56,485 nt of DNA from positions 1 through 56,485 of the forward strand of contig NZ_ALPT02000021.1 in NCBI RefSeq assembly GCF_000292245.2. The letters run 5' to 3'. This DNA comes from Alkalihalobacillus alcalophilus ATCC 27647 = CGMCC 1.3604 (GTDB lineage Bacteria > Bacillota > Bacilli > Bacillales > Bacillaceae_D). Position numbers and translations under genes: made by a program. The notes beneath the pieces are model-generated. The model was not told the origin of the DNA and ran no database searches. It saw only the letters and a program-made list of their open reading frames with translations. Positions within the stretch are counted from its first letter, which is position 1; every line of letters begins with the position of its first letter. Positions 27,065 through 36,575 of this stretch are shown here, piece after piece.

Positions 27065-27349
27065 TTGTTAAAGCCATTAGGTGATCGTATTGTGATCGAG
27101 CAAGTTGAAACTGAGGAAAAAACAGCAAGCGGTATCGTATTACCAGACTCTGCTAAAGAAAAACCGCAGGAAGGGAAAATTGTTGCTGTAGGTGCTGGAC
27201 GCGTAGCTGATAACGGTGAACGTATTGCACTTGAGGTTAAAGAAGGCGACAAAATCATTTTCTCTAAATATGCTGGAACGGAATTAAAGTACGATGGAAA
27301 AGAATACTTAATCCTTCGTGAAAGTGATATTCTAGCTGTTATCGGTTAA
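27065..27349 (+). CDS. groES: Co-chaperonin GroES
   Basis: GroES caps the GroEL chamber during protein folding. The 94-residue protein has the mobile loop around TEEKTASGIVLPDSAKEK and ends LILRESDILAVIG. The start is a TTG at 27065, nine bases after AAGGAGG, giving MLKPLGDRIVIEQ. Another TTG at 27056 touches the ribosome site and is unlikely. It is controlled by CIRCE and followed 59 bases later by groEL. Confidence 0.96.
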   Translation: MLKPLGDRIVIEQVETEEKTASGIVLPDSAKEKPQEGKIVAVGAGRVADNGERIALEVKEGDKIIFSKYAGTELKYDGKEYLILRESDILAVIG

Positions 27350-27408
27350 TAGAACAAATTTGGGCACGGACCCGTTTATATTTATGATTCTTTTAGGAGG
27401 TAGAGACA

Positions 27409-29046
27409 ATGGCAAAAGAAATTAAATTCAGTGAAGACGCACGTCGTGCAATGCTTCGTGGTGTAGATACATTAGCAAATGCCGTAAAAGTAACGCTTGG
27501 ACCAAAAGGACGTAACGTTGTTCTTGAAAAGAAATTCGGTTCACCATTAATTACAAATGACGGTGTAACAATCGCAAAAGAAATCGAATTAGAAGATGCA
27601 TTCGAAAACATGGGTGCTAAATTAGTAGCAGAAGTAGCTAGCAAAACGAATGATATTGCTGGTGACGGTACAACAACTGCGACTGTTCTAGCTCAAGCGA
27701 TGATTCGTGAAGGTCTTAAAAACGTAACATCTGGTGCGAACCCAATGGGTATCCGTAAAGGGATTGAAAAAGCAACAGCTGCTGCGGTTACAGAACTTAA
27801 AAATATTGCGAAACCAATCGAAGGCAAAGAGTCAATCGCACAAGTTGCGGCTAACTCAGCAGCTGACGAAGAAGTTGGACAAATTATCGCAGAAGCAATG
27901 GAACGTGTTGGAAACGACGGCGTTATTACAATCGAAGAATCAAAAGGTTTCTCTACTGAATTAGAAGTAGTAGAAGGTATGCAATTCGATCGTGGTTTCG
28001 TTTCTCCATACATGGTAACCGATTCTGACAAAATGGAAGCAGTTCTTGAAAATCCATATATTTTAATTACGGATAAAAAGATTGCAAGCATTCAAGAAAT
28101 CCTACCAGTTCTTGAGCAAGTGGTTCAACAAGGTAAACCAATCCTAATCATCGCTGAAGATGTTGAAGGGGAAGCTCAAGCAACATTAGTTGTTAATAAA
28201 TTACGTGGTACATTCAATGCGGTAGCCGTTAAAGCTCCAGGATTTGGTGACCGTCGTAAAGCAATGCTTGAAGATATTGCGATCTTAACTGGTGGAGAAG
28301 TGATTACAGAAGATTTAGGTCTTGACCTTAAATCAGCGAACATTTCTCAACTTGGTCGTGCAAGCAAAGTCGTTGTGACAAAAGAAAACACAACAATCGT
28401 TGAAGGTGCAGGCGAGCCAGCTCAAATCTCAGCTCGTGTCAACCAAATCAAAGCTCAAGTAGAAGAAACAACTTCTGATTTTGACAAAGAGAAATTACAA
28501 GAGCGTTTAGCGAAATTAGCAGGTGGAGTGGCTGTTCTTAAAGTTGGTGCCGCAACTGAAACAGAACTAAAAGAGCGTAAACTTCGTATTGAAGATGCCC
28601 TTAACTCAACTCGTGCTGCTGTTGAAGAAGGTGTCGTAGCTGGTGGTGGTACAGCTCTAGTAACGGTTATTGGAGCCGTTAAAGCGGTAGACGCAACAGG
28701 TGATGAAGCAACGGGTGTGAGTATCGTTCTTCGTGCTCTTGAAGAGCCAATTCGCCAAATTGCACACAATGCAGGTCTTGAAGGTTCTGTTATCGTAGAA
28801 CGTCTAAAAGGCGAAGCGGTTGGAATTGGATTCAACGCAGCAACAGGCGAATACACAGACATGATTGCAGCGGGTATCCTTGATCCAGTTAAAGTAACTC
28901 GTTCAGCCCTGCAACACGCAGCAAGTGTATCTGCGATGTTCTTAACAACTGAGGCTGTAGTAGCAGACTTACCAGAAGAAAATGCACCAGGAATGCCTGA
29001 TATGGGCGGAATGGGTGGCATGGGTGGAATGGGTGGCATGATGTAA
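27409..29046 (+). CDS. groEL: Chaperonin GroEL
   Basis: A 545-residue chaperonin subunit forming double seven-membered rings. It shows LGPKGRNVVLEKKFGSPLITNDGVTIAKEIE with the nucleotide-binding loop DGTTTATVLA, the apical domain, and the C-terminal GMGGMGGMGGMM repeat. AGGAGG precedes the ATG. It is the last core gene before the mobile-element scar. Confidence 0.97.
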   Translation: MAKEIKFSEDARRAMLRGVDTLANAVKVTLGPKGRNVVLEKKFGSPLITNDGVTIAKEIELEDAFENMGAKLVAEVASKTNDIAGDGTTTATVLAQAMIREGLKNVTSGANPMGIRKGIEKATAAAVTELKNIAKPIEGKESIAQVAANSAADEEVGQIIAEAMERVGNDGVITIEESKGFSTELEVVEGMQFDRGFVSPYMVTDSDKMEAVLENPYILITDKKIASIQEILPVLEQVVQQGKPILIIAEDVEGEAQATLVVNKLRGTFNAVAVKAPGFGDRRKAMLEDIAILTGGEVITEDLGLDLKSANISQLGRASKVVVTKENTTIVEGAGEPAQISARVNQIKAQVEETTSDFDKEKLQERLAKLAGGVAVLKVGAATETELKERKLRIEDALNSTRAAVEEGVVAGGGTALVTVIGAVKAVDATGDEATGVSIVLRALEEPIRQIAHNAGLEGSVIVERLKGEAVGIGFNAATGEYTDMIAAGILDPVKVTRSALQHAASVSAMFLTTEAVVADLPEENAPGMPDMGGMGGMGGMGGMM

Positions 29047-29143
29047 TCATGTCCCCAGAATCCCTAATAAGATAGGATTTTGGCTACTTCAAAAGGTTAA
29101 AATTGACAATATGACCACAATTTGACCACATTTTAAAGTAGGT

Positions 29144-30237
29144 TTAGAATAAGCTTCTCATAAGTTCACTGAACTTGTGGGAGGCTTTTTCCTCCATATC
29201 GGCAGTCATGTGAGCATAAATATTCATGGTGGTTTCAATATCAGTATGGCCGAGACGCTGTTGAATTTCTTTAATTCCAACTCCGGCTTCAATGAGAAGT
29301 GATGTATGAGTATGTCTAAGTGAGTGGGGAGTGAGGTGTCTATCGATCTCGGCTAACTTAAGAATTCGTTTCATACGGTTTTCAATAACTTTTACATTCT
29401 CAGGATACCCTGATGACTTCGCAATAACGAAATCCTGGTCAACGTATTCATCTCGAATCATCATTTTTAATTTATTTTGTTCCTTTTTATGCTGCTTCAG
29501 ATCGTTCATGACATTGGCATCCATTTTAATCTTACGAATCGATCCTTTTGTCTTAGGTGAAAGTAGTTGATATTCTTTAGTTCTATTTTTCGGATTATAA
29601 AGGGTTTTTGTAATGTTTATAGTAGATTCCTCAAAATCAATGTCTTTCCACTTTAATGCTAGAAGTTCTCCAATTCTCATTCCACTGTAAGCTAGAATAG
29701 AGAAGACAATCCCATCTTGTGAAAGTCCTTTTTTCTTTGCTGTTATTAGGAAATGGACAAGTTCTTCTTTTTCAAGAAATTTAATTTCTTGCTTCTTGTT
29801 CTCAATTTCTTCTACTGTTTGTATTTTTCGTGGTGGTTTAGCATAATCGGTGGGGTTCTTTTTGATAAGCTCATATTCCATAGCTTTTTTAAAGATCATT
29901 CGGGCTGAGGTATGAACACCGCTAATTGTATTATCGGCATAGCCCTTTTTCTTTAAGTCGTTGAGGATAGCTTGGTACTTTACAACGTTTACGTCTTTAA
30001 GTTTTACATAAGCTAGATAATCAAGCAACCTATTGACTTCTACTTTTCTTGCTCTAACCGTACTTACCTTAGAAGTCTCAGCATAAAGTTCTAGCCACTG
30101 AAGAGCAAAATCTTTGAAGTTGATACTACTTTCGTCTACAAACGTTTCAGAGTTAACAGCCTGCTGCATTTCAGAACATGCTGCTTGTGCTTCTCTTTTT
30201 GTTTTAAAACCGCTAACTGTTTTCTGGCGTTGATGCT
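29144..30237 (-). pseudogene. Tyrosine recombinase / phage-type integrase, 5' end lost to an IS
   Basis: The catalytic part is whole: Arg in YSGMRIGELLAL, the HxxR box in PHSLRHTHTSL, LGH, and the nucleophile Tyr in TTMNIYAHM. The core-binding domain starts at FKDFALQWLELY. Above the first ATG the frame stays open and reads QKTVSGFKTKREAQAACSEM, the end of an arm-type DNA-binding domain, until it meets the IS at 30238. The remaining N-terminus was not found beyond the IS. TGACCACA copies at about 29110-29130, beside its 3' end, resemble sequence at the end of integrated elements. Confidence 0.85.
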
Positions 30238-30299
30238 AGACTAAAAAGTAGACACAGATTGTTATAATAAATATATCAACTATAACGAGGTGTGTCTGT

Positions 30300-30587
30300 A
30301 TGGCAAGAGGTAAACGATACGATGAAGCTTTTAAAATTGAAACAGTAAAGTATATCAGTGAAAACAATAAAGCTGTAGCTCAGGTAGCTAGAGAAATTGG
30401 TGTCAACGAGAATACTGTACATGGCTGGGTGAAGAGGTATGGTCAGCAACCAGAAATTAAGGCTGTAAAATCTTTTTCATCAGATGTGGCTGAATTAAAG
30501 GCCCTTCAGAAGGAAATACGCGATCTAAAGGGGGAAAATGAAATCTTAAAAAAGGCGATGCACTACTTCGCGAAAAGCCCTCGGTAA
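30300..30587 (+). CDS. IS3-family transposase OrfA
   Basis: A 95-residue DNA-binding protein of the IS3 family: a helix-turn-helix (FKIETVKYISENNKAVAQVAREIGVNENTVHGW) followed by a leucine-zipper coiled coil (ELKALQKEIRDLKGENEILKKAM). Near its end the in-frame heptamer A AAA AAG (30548-30554) is the standard -1 slippage site that makes the OrfAB fusion. It seems intact. Confidence 0.9.
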   Translation: MARGKRYDEAFKIETVKYISENNKAVAQVAREIGVNENTVHGWVKRYGQQPEIKAVKSFSSDVAELKALQKEIRDLKGENEILKKAMHYFAKSPR

Positions 30588-31453
30588 AATATGAATTTAT
30601 TCATGAAAACCGCTCCCCATTCCGAGTGGAGAAGATGTGCAGCGTTCTGCGAGTTTCCAAAAGTGGATACTTTAAATGGCTAAAACGACCTAAAAGTGAT
30701 AGGCAGAAAAAACATGAGAAATTATCACAAGAAATTCTTCAAACCCACCTAGAATTTAAACAGCGTTAGGGCCGTGTTAAAATTACTAAAACCCTTAATA
30801 AACGTGGTGTGGAGGTTAGTGAACGTACAGTCTCACGCATCATGACTAAGAACCAGTGGAAATCTTGTACCGTCAAAAAATACAAGGCTACAACTAATTC
30901 GAAGCATAAGCATCCAGTAAGTGAAAACGTATTAGATCGACAGTTTAAAGCTTCTAAACCAAACCAGTTGTGGGTCACTGATATCACTTATATTCCAACC
31001 AATGAAGGTTGGTTGTATTTGGCAAGCGTAATCGACTTGTATTCTCGTAAAATAGTAGGTTGGGCTATGGATAAAACCATGACAAAGGAATTAGTAATAT
31101 CTGCATTAAAAATGGCTTACAAACGCCAAAAGCCAGGAAAAGGAGTTATCCATCACTCAGACCGCGGTGTTCAATATGCCTCCTATGAGTATCAGAATCT
31201 ATTAAGAAAATATGAAATGATCGGCAGCATGAGCCGAAAAGGCAACTGTTACGACAACGCTTGTATCGAGTCCTTTCACGGTATTCTTAAACGTGAACTT
31301 GTTTATCAAACAAAATATAGTACGAGGGAAGAAGCGAAAAAGTCATTATTTGAATACATCGAGTTCTTCTACAATTCCAAGCGGATCCATTCGACCTTAG
31401 ATTACTTTACACCGAATGAATTTGAGTGTATATATGGAAAAAATGCAGCATAA
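30554..31453 (+). pseudogene. IS3-family transposase OrfB, interrupted by a stop codon
   Basis: After the -1 shift the frame reads GDALLREKPSVKYEFIHENR and on, until a TAG at 30767-30769 (HLEFKQR-stop-GRVKITKTL). A tyrosine codon is expected there (QRYGRVKI). The rest is whole, with the DDE residues in LWVTDITYI, IHHSDRGVQY and DNACIESFHGILKRE. A single TAC/TAT to TAG change would explain it. Full-length transposase cannot be made without suppression, so this copy is probably inactive. Confidence 0.85.
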
Positions 31454-31555
31454 TTTTTCCTTCATAAAAAAGTTTAAATCGCTCTTATTTAAACTTTTTT
31501 ATGAAGGCCACCAAGCGAAAGCGCGGTAGAAAAATCTGTGTCTATTTTCTTGACA

Positions 31556-31858
31556 TAGTATCAGTTTTGTATATATCATGACTGGGATATTGAAAGAAGG
31601 CGGTCCAACAATTGTTTAATAATAATAACCTGTCCATACGAGGTTGAACAATGAATCAATTACAGAAAATGACTAAAAATCAATAGCAGAGCAAATGAAA
31701 GGCATTTCTTCTTTGTGTACTAAGACAAGAAAGGGAGATTCGTGAGATCAATAATAACTAGGGGTTGAGCTACCCATTAACAAAAAAATGGCTATCAAGT
31801 ATATTGATAGCCAGAAATGTATATTTAATTACTAAGAATAACCTAACTTTAAGATTAA
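31556..31858. other. Intergenic region after the IS
   Basis: No gene was found. If the integrase N-terminus lay here it has been deleted or is beyond recognition. The last 80 bases hold the mannanase terminator. Confidence 0.5.
31782..31813 (-). terminator. Terminator of the GH5 mannanase gene
   Basis: TGGCTATCAA (31789-31798) and TTGATAGCCA (31804-31813) form a perfect 10-bp stem. On the minus strand a run of seven T follows. Confidence 0.92.
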
Positions 31859-32968
31859 TTATTTTTTGTATACACTAACGATTTCAGAAGTTTCTTTTAA
31901 ACCATTCGGACCGTACACAATTCTTTCTCCCCATTCAGTTAGTTGCGTCCCTGAAAAATCTGTTGCTAAGTCAAGATACTCTACACCACCACTATTTCCG
32001 TGCCAAGACCAGGCAAGCCAACCTACATCATACTTCTCTGAATGACTTAAGATCGTATCAACAGCAACATCTCTTCCGTAGTGATGATGACCGAACTCAC
32101 CAATTACTACAGCTAAATTCTTTTCAAGAACACCGTCAATATTGTCTTTTACTTGTTGAGGATTACCCGCTGCCCATTCATACATATGAATGGAAAACAT
32201 TGTATTCTTTAATGGGTCTGAGTTAAAAACGTCTAATCCTTTTTCATGAATAGATCTAGGAAATTGTCCCCACCCAGCTGCGTCAACCATAAGTGTATGT
32301 TTTAGACCCGCCTCTCTTAGTAAAGGAATTGCTTTTTTATATCCTTCTGCCCAACCTTCACTGCTCCAAGAACCAAACCATTCATTAGAAATGTTAATAA
32401 TTACTTTGTCCTCTTTTCCGATTAAAGCATCTTTGATCTCAATCCAGTAATCGACTGTTTTAAGTAATGGTTCAATATCATCTGTTCCGAGTGCATCATG
32501 TACCTCAAGAACAGCAACTAAAGAATGTTTTTCTGCTAAAGATATAATTTTTGCTACTTCGTCAACATCATCTTTGGTCCACTGTTGTCCATCTGAGAGA
32601 ACTACACGAATGGAGTTTGCTCCAGTATCAGCAATTGCCTCCATCGCGGTTTCTATGTGAGGCTTGTACCAGGAATGAGCGTGGTTAATTCCGCGCATCA
32701 CAAATGGCTTACCATTTGCATCATATAAGGTTGTTCCATCTATATAAAAACCATTGACTTTTCCTGCTGGAGGATTGGCTTTTCCAGGATTATTTCTAAC
32801 TTTATCCCAGACTCCATTCTCAGCCGTTTTTCCAGGTGCTTCAGCTTGGGGTGCCCAAGGTACTTTATGCATTTGTCCATGTCCACTAGCTTGCGCAACT
32901 ACTAAGTTAAAAGTAAAAGAGGAAAAAACTAAAATAAACATAGCAAATAAAAGCTTCATACTTCTCAT
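31859..32968 (-). CDS. Secreted endo-beta-1,4-mannanase, GH5 (subfamily 8-like)
   Basis: It cleaves the beta-1,4-mannan backbone outside the cell to oligosaccharides. The 369-residue protein has a signal peptide (residues 1-27, ending VVAQA), a short linker, then a single GH5 barrel from NGFYIDGTTLYDANGKPFVMRGINHAHSW. E196 in ISNEWFG is the acid/base and E291 in VIGEFGHH the nucleophile. There is no carbohydrate-binding module, so it is shorter than many alkaliphile mannanases. It is transcribed away from the rest of the mannan locus, has its own cre site and terminator, and is the only secreted glycosidase here. Confidence 0.93.
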   Translation of the reverse strand: MRSMKLLFAMFILVFSSFTFNLVVAQASGHGQMHKVPWAPQAEAPGKTAENGVWDKVRNNPGKANPPAGKVNGFYIDGTTLYDANGKPFVMRGINHAHSWYKPHIETAMEAIADTGANSIRVVLSDGQQWTKDDVDEVAKIISLAEKHSLVAVLEVHDALGTDDIEPLLKTVDYWIEIKDALIGKEDKVIINISNEWFGSWSSEGWAEGYKKAIPLLREAGLKHTLMVDAAGWGQFPRSIHEKGLDVFNSDPLKNTMFSIHMYEWAAGNPQQVKDNIDGVLEKNLAVVIGEFGHHHYGRDVAVDTILSHSEKYDVGWLAWSWHGNSGGVEYLDLATDFSGTQLTEWGERIVYGPNGLKETSEIVSVYKK

Positions 32969-33059
32969 AATACTAATACCCCCTTAAATTTATATATCAA
33001 TGTACTTTACTTATAAAAATAACCTTCCCTCCTCCTGTATTTTATTAGTAAAGTTACAG

Positions 33060-33073
33060 TGATAACGCTTTCA
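33060..33073 (-). promoter_or_regulatory. cre site (CcpA operator) upstream of the GH5 mannanase
   Basis: On the minus strand TGAAAGCGTTATCA matches the cre consensus TGWAANCGNTNWCA at every position. It lies about 90 bases upstream of the start codon. CcpA with HPr-Ser-P would repress the gene when good sugars are present. Confidence 0.85.
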
Positions 33074-33652
33074 ATGACTTGAATAAATTTATATTATCAC
33101 ATAAGTTAACTAAAAGAATAGTTAATTTTACCTTATTTTAAATATTTTATAACTTTATTTTAATAAAAACCATATTAACGCTTAGTCTGACGGAGTATTA
33201 CTTCACAGTTGATACTGAAACTTGTGGACATCACGATAAGTGGATTTTTGATTAAACAGATAAATATATTTTAATCGGTTCAGCGAAAGGCAGTTAATTG
33301 AACACTGTTTTAATTTAAAAACATCTTTGGAAGCAGGAATAGATGTAATAGGGTTTTTATGAGAGCTTTCGTAGCTGGATACCTCCAAATAAATCATTGG
33401 TGTTAAGACGATTCAGAATGGATATACATTCTATGCCTATTGTAAAGAGTGTACTAAAGCAAACCAAAGGTATAAATTTAAAGACATATGATTCTATACT
33501 ATAGTGGGGAAGAGAAAATTAATTTTTGTTTTCGGTAGTCTAGCCTTAACTGAATAATACGTAGTGCTAAAGCTTCAATCACTTATAATAAAAAAGTGAT
33601 CAGTTACTCAAAAGTGATAAATGGTAAAACGAGTAAGAACACGCTTTATCCA
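33074..33652. other. Intergenic region between mannanase and GH130 genes
   Basis: Very AT-rich, no credible gene. A stretch at about 33390-33490 reads NGYTFYAYCKECTKANQRYKFKDI on the plus strand and may be a decayed coding remnant, but I cannot name it. A small hairpin (ATCACTT...AAGTGAT, about 33578-33600) lies before the promoter. Confidence 0.4.
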
Positions 33653-33738
33653 TTGACAGCATTCGTTTAATTAAGTAATATTATTAATTGTATATAGTTA
33701 ACGATTAGGTAACAAATAACAACGGCATAAACGATTAA
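33653..33738 (+). promoter_or_regulatory. Promoter and putative LacI operators of the GH130-lacI unit
   Basis: TTGACA (33653-33658), 17 bases, TAATAT (33676-33681). Downstream are TATAGTTAACGATTAGGTAA (33693-33712) and a second core ATAAACGATTAA (33727-33738). Both contain the TWAACGATWA core shared with the promoters at 36252, 44183 and 46864. Unlike those, the spacer has no cre. Confidence 0.7.
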
Positions 33739-33759
33739 TTTATGAGGAGTGTCCAGAAG

Positions 33760-34935
33760 ATGATACATGAAAAATATTTTGAATTACTTAAAGAACAAGA
33801 GGATTTACTAACTAGAAAAAACTTCGTGAAAACAGACTTTTATAATGGTGTGTATGACCGTTATCAGTATCCTATTATCACTCGTCATCATGTGCCATTA
33901 CACTGGAGATTTGACTTAGATAAAACAACTAATCCTTATTTCATGGAGAGATTAGGTATTAATGCAACATTCAATGCTGGTGCAATATTTCTAGATGGAA
34001 AATATTATTTAGTTGTTAGAACGGAAGGGTTAGATCGTAAGTCATTTTTTGCATTGGCTGTAAGTGATAACGGAATTGATCAATTCCGATTTATTGATAC
34101 TCCAATTACTTGGGAGAATCAGTATGAGGAAGAGACGAACATTTATGATATGCGTTTAGTTCAACATGAAGATGGCTGGATTTATGGGATCTATTGCTCT
34201 GAAAGCAAGGATCCAGCTGCTCCTGAGTTTGATACATCTAGTGCGGTTGCTCAAGCTGGGTTAGTGAGAACGAAGGATCTAAAGAAGTGGGAGAGATTGC
34301 CGAACATCGAGACGCCTTCTCCTCAGCAACGTAATGTTGTGCTACACCCAGAATTTATCGATGGGAAGTATGCTTTTTATACAAGACCGCAAGATGGTTT
34401 TATTTCTACTGGTAAAGGTGGAGGTATTGCGTTCGGAGTGTGTGATGATATCTTAAATCCTGTTATTATAGAAGAAAAGATCATCGACGAAAAAATATAC
34501 CACACTGTTTATGAGGTGAAAAATGGTCAAGGGCCAGCTCCAATTAAAACGGATAAAGGCTGGATTCATATCGCGCATGGTGTTCGTAATACAGCAGCTG
34601 GATTAAGATATGTACTTTATACGTTTGCTACAAGTTTAGAAGCACCAGAAAAAATAATTGCAAAGCCAGGCGGGCACTTTATAGCTCCTTATGATGAAGA
34701 GAGGGTTGGAGATGTTTCAAATGTTATTTTCTGTAATGGTGCGATCGTTAACGAGGAAAATGACGTATTTATATATTATGCCTCAAGTGACACGAGAATG
34801 CATGTAGCTACTACAACGATTGACAAGTTAATTGATTATACATTTAATACACCGGAAGATCCATTACACTCTTTATTGTGTGCCGAACAACGAAAGACTT
34901 TAGTTGAGAAAAATTTACAACTTCTACAGAAATAA
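33760..34935 (+). CDS. 4-O-beta-D-mannosyl-D-glucose phosphorylase, GH130 subfamily 1
   Basis: It splits mannosyl-beta-1,4-glucose with phosphate to alpha-mannose 1-phosphate and glucose in the cytoplasm. The 391-residue protein has the five-bladed propeller signatures GINATFNAGAIFLDGKYYLVVRTEG, IYDMRLVQHEDGWIYGIYC (with the general acid Asp), SPQQRNVVLHPEFIDGKYAFYTRPQDGFI, HGVRNTAAGLRYVLY and YYASSDTRMHVATT, very close to the known Bacteroides and Ruminococcus enzymes. ATG 33760 has AGGAG ten bases before; an in-frame ATG at 33742 overlaps that site. Its partner, the epimerase, is at 36576. Confidence 0.93.
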   Translation: MIHEKYFELLKEQEDLLTRKNFVKTDFYNGVYDRYQYPIITRHHVPLHWRFDLDKTTNPYFMERLGINATFNAGAIFLDGKYYLVVRTEGLDRKSFFALAVSDNGIDQFRFIDTPITWENQYEEETNIYDMRLVQHEDGWIYGIYCSESKDPAAPEFDTSSAVAQAGLVRTKDLKKWERLPNIETPSPQQRNVVLHPEFIDGKYAFYTRPQDGFISTGKGGGIAFGVCDDILNPVIIEEKIIDEKIYHTVYEVKNGQGPAPIKTDKGWIHIAHGVRNTAAGLRYVLYTFATSLEAPEKIIAKPGGHFIAPYDEERVGDVSNVIFCNGAIVNEENDVFIYYASSDTRMHVATTTIDKLIDYTFNTPEDPLHSLLCAEQRKTLVEKNLQLLQK

Positions 34936-35017
34936 AATTAGTTTGCAAACGTTCTAATTTCGTTTAATATTAATCATAAGGGTTTTGTGAAATACTTGTA
35001 GAAGTGGAGGTGGTCAA

Positions 35018-36061
35018 ATGAAAAGTAATGTTACGATGCGTGATATCGCAGTAAAATTAGGTGTAAGTAGTGTTACCGTTTCAAAGGCTCTGAATGACAA
35101 AGAGGGTGTTAGTGAGGAACTTAAATTAAAAATTAAAGACCTCGCAGAAGAAATGGGCTATCGCTTTAATGTTATGGCAAAGTCGATGAAAGAAGGCTGT
35201 TCATACAATATCGGCGTCATTATTCCTGAGCGATTTACTGGAGAAGATCAATCCTTTTATTTAAAATTCTATCAGCATATTACGAAAATGCTTGAGCGTT
35301 ATAATTATTATGGCATTTTACAAATCTTACCGACGAATGATGAAGAGAAGCTAATATTACCAAGAACTTATTACGAAAACAAAGTTGATGGATTCGTCAT
35401 TTTAGGTCAAGTTAGCAGTGAATACATTGATCTGTTAACGGAGCATGAGATCCCAAAAGTTCTCTTAGACTTTTACACAGATCATTCAGAAGTAGATTCC
35501 ATCGTTACGGATAACTTTTATGGAGTTTATGAACTTACTAATTACCTAATTAAAAATGGGCACCGAGAAATTGCTTTTATTGGGAACATTCACTCCACAA
35601 GTAGTATTCAAGACCGCTATTTAGGATATTATAAATCTTTATTGGAGCATAAGATTCCACTCAATACGAATTACATTATTAATGACCGTGATGAACGTGG
35701 GAAATATATTGATTTAGAATTACCTGAACAACTTCCTACAGCTTTTGTGTGTAACTGTGATCAAGTTGGTTTTAATTTAATTAATAAACTAATATCTTTA
35801 AATTATTCTATTCCTGATGACTGTTCAGTCGTTGGGTTTGATAATGATATTTATTCTACTTTATCTAATCCTCCGCTGACAACAGTTCAAGTTGATACTG
35901 AAGAAATGGCGAAAGTGGCTGTGAAGTTTTTGATTGAAAAAATTAAAGACAAGAACAAGAGTTATGGAAGAGTGTTGATTAAAGGGAAGATTATTCATCG
36001 AGATTCAGTAAAAACGGTTTCTAAAGAGGGTCATGTGAGTGACTTATCTTCACAAATATAA
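35018..36061 (+). CDS. LacI-family transcriptional regulator 1
   Basis: A 347-residue repressor-type protein: N-terminal LacI helix-turn-helix (MRDIAVKLGVSSVTVSKALNDKEGVS), hinge helix, then a periplasmic-binding-protein-like sugar domain with DNFYGVYELTNYLIKNGHREIAFIG and SVVGFDNDIYSTLSNPPLTTVQ. Downstream of the GH130 gene with an 82-base gap and no terminator between, it is likely co-transcribed. It is the leading candidate to bind the ACGA-centred motif at the mannan promoters. The inducer is presumably a manno-oligosaccharide; that is inference. Confidence 0.9.
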   Translation: MKSNVTMRDIAVKLGVSSVTVSKALNDKEGVSEELKLKIKDLAEEMGYRFNVMAKSMKEGCSYNIGVIIPERFTGEDQSFYLKFYQHITKMLERYNYYGILQILPTNDEEKLILPRTYYENKVDGFVILGQVSSEYIDLLTEHEIPKVLLDFYTDHSEVDSIVTDNFYGVYELTNYLIKNGHREIAFIGNIHSTSSIQDRYLGYYKSLLEHKIPLNTNYIINDRDERGKYIDLELPEQLPTAFVCNCDQVGFNLINKLISLNYSIPDDCSVVGFDNDIYSTLSNPPLTTVQVDTEEMAKVAVKFLIEKIKDKNKSYGRVLIKGKIIHRDSVKTVSKEGHVSDLSSQI

Positions 36062-36066
36062 CACGA

Positions 36067-36124
36067 AAAGTCTTTATAATCGGTAATTACAGAAAAAACT
36101 GTAACCCGTTATAAAGGCTTTTTT
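36067..36124 (+). terminator. Terminator after LacI regulator 1
   Basis: AAGTCTTTATAAT and an inner TTACAG pair with CTGTAA and GTTATAAAGGCTT across an A-rich loop, then six T residues. Confidence 0.85.
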
Positions 36125-36251
36125 GTTTATTTTAGAACATATTTTAATTTTTTCTTAACGCTAAGAAATAAAGTATAAAATCTTGTATCTCGTTAAAAAA
36201 ACATAAAGTTTGTGCAAACAGAATGGTTACATACTTGTTGGATGAAACCTA

Positions 36252-36307
36252 TTGACAAGTAAGCGTTGTCAAGTTATCATTTATTTGTAACTTAAACGAT
36301 AAGCTTA
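36252..36307 (+). promoter_or_regulatory. Main mannan-operon promoter with cre and LacI-type operator
   Basis: TTGACA (36252-36257), 17 bases, TATCAT (36275-36280). The spacer holds AGTAAGCGTTGTCA, 13/14 to the cre consensus. TAACTTAAACGATAAGCTTA (36288-36307) lies just past the -10. The same three parts in the same order occur at 44183 and 46864. Confidence 0.85.
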
Positions 36308-36575
36308 TTTGATATGTTGTTTTGTTTATTTTGTTTTCTCGCCCAAGTTAATGTGGCCTCACTCATTTTGGAAATTTCATAAGTGAAGGTCCGGATTTAA
36401 CCTATTAGGGGGAAATTGCTTTACAACAGTTACTTAGATCATTGATTTTTTGAAAAGGTATCATGAAGCCGTAGGAAATGATCAAGAGGAAGGTCGTTTG
36501 TAAAAAAAGAGATAAAGGTAAGCGATATTCTGCCTTTGTTTGTTTTTATCTTAGTAATGGAAGAAGGAAATTAAT
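36308..36575 (+). other. Long untranslated leader before the epimerase gene
   Basis: About 270 bases between operator and start codon. A short frame after an in-frame TAG reads IIDFLKRYHEAVGNDQEEGRL and stops, which looks like the tail of a lost gene. No hairpin-plus-T-run attenuator or known riboswitch was seen. Confidence 0.4.

Larger units (their letters stand above)
30238..31555 (+). mobile_element. IS3-family insertion sequence (IS150-like group)
   Basis: About 1.3 kb with imperfect terminal inverted repeats: the left AGTAGACACAGATT (from 30248) matches the complement of AATCTGTGTCTA (31533-31544), with further partial identity out to 30238 and 31555. It holds orfA and orfB in -1 frame relation. 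A hairpin near the right end (GTTTAAATCGCTC region, 31470-31505) can act as a terminator. I found no clear target duplication, so the exact ends are uncertain by a few bases. It has broken the integrase gene. Confidence 0.8.

Noticed and set aside
30548..30587. Frameshift between OrfA and OrfB as a defect
   Set aside because: The A AAA AAG heptamer is the normal programmed -1 site of IS3 elements; the real defect is the TAG at 30767.
33203..33397. Minus-strand frame of 64 codons
   Set aside because: No ribosome site, no known family, low-complexity AT-rich DNA.
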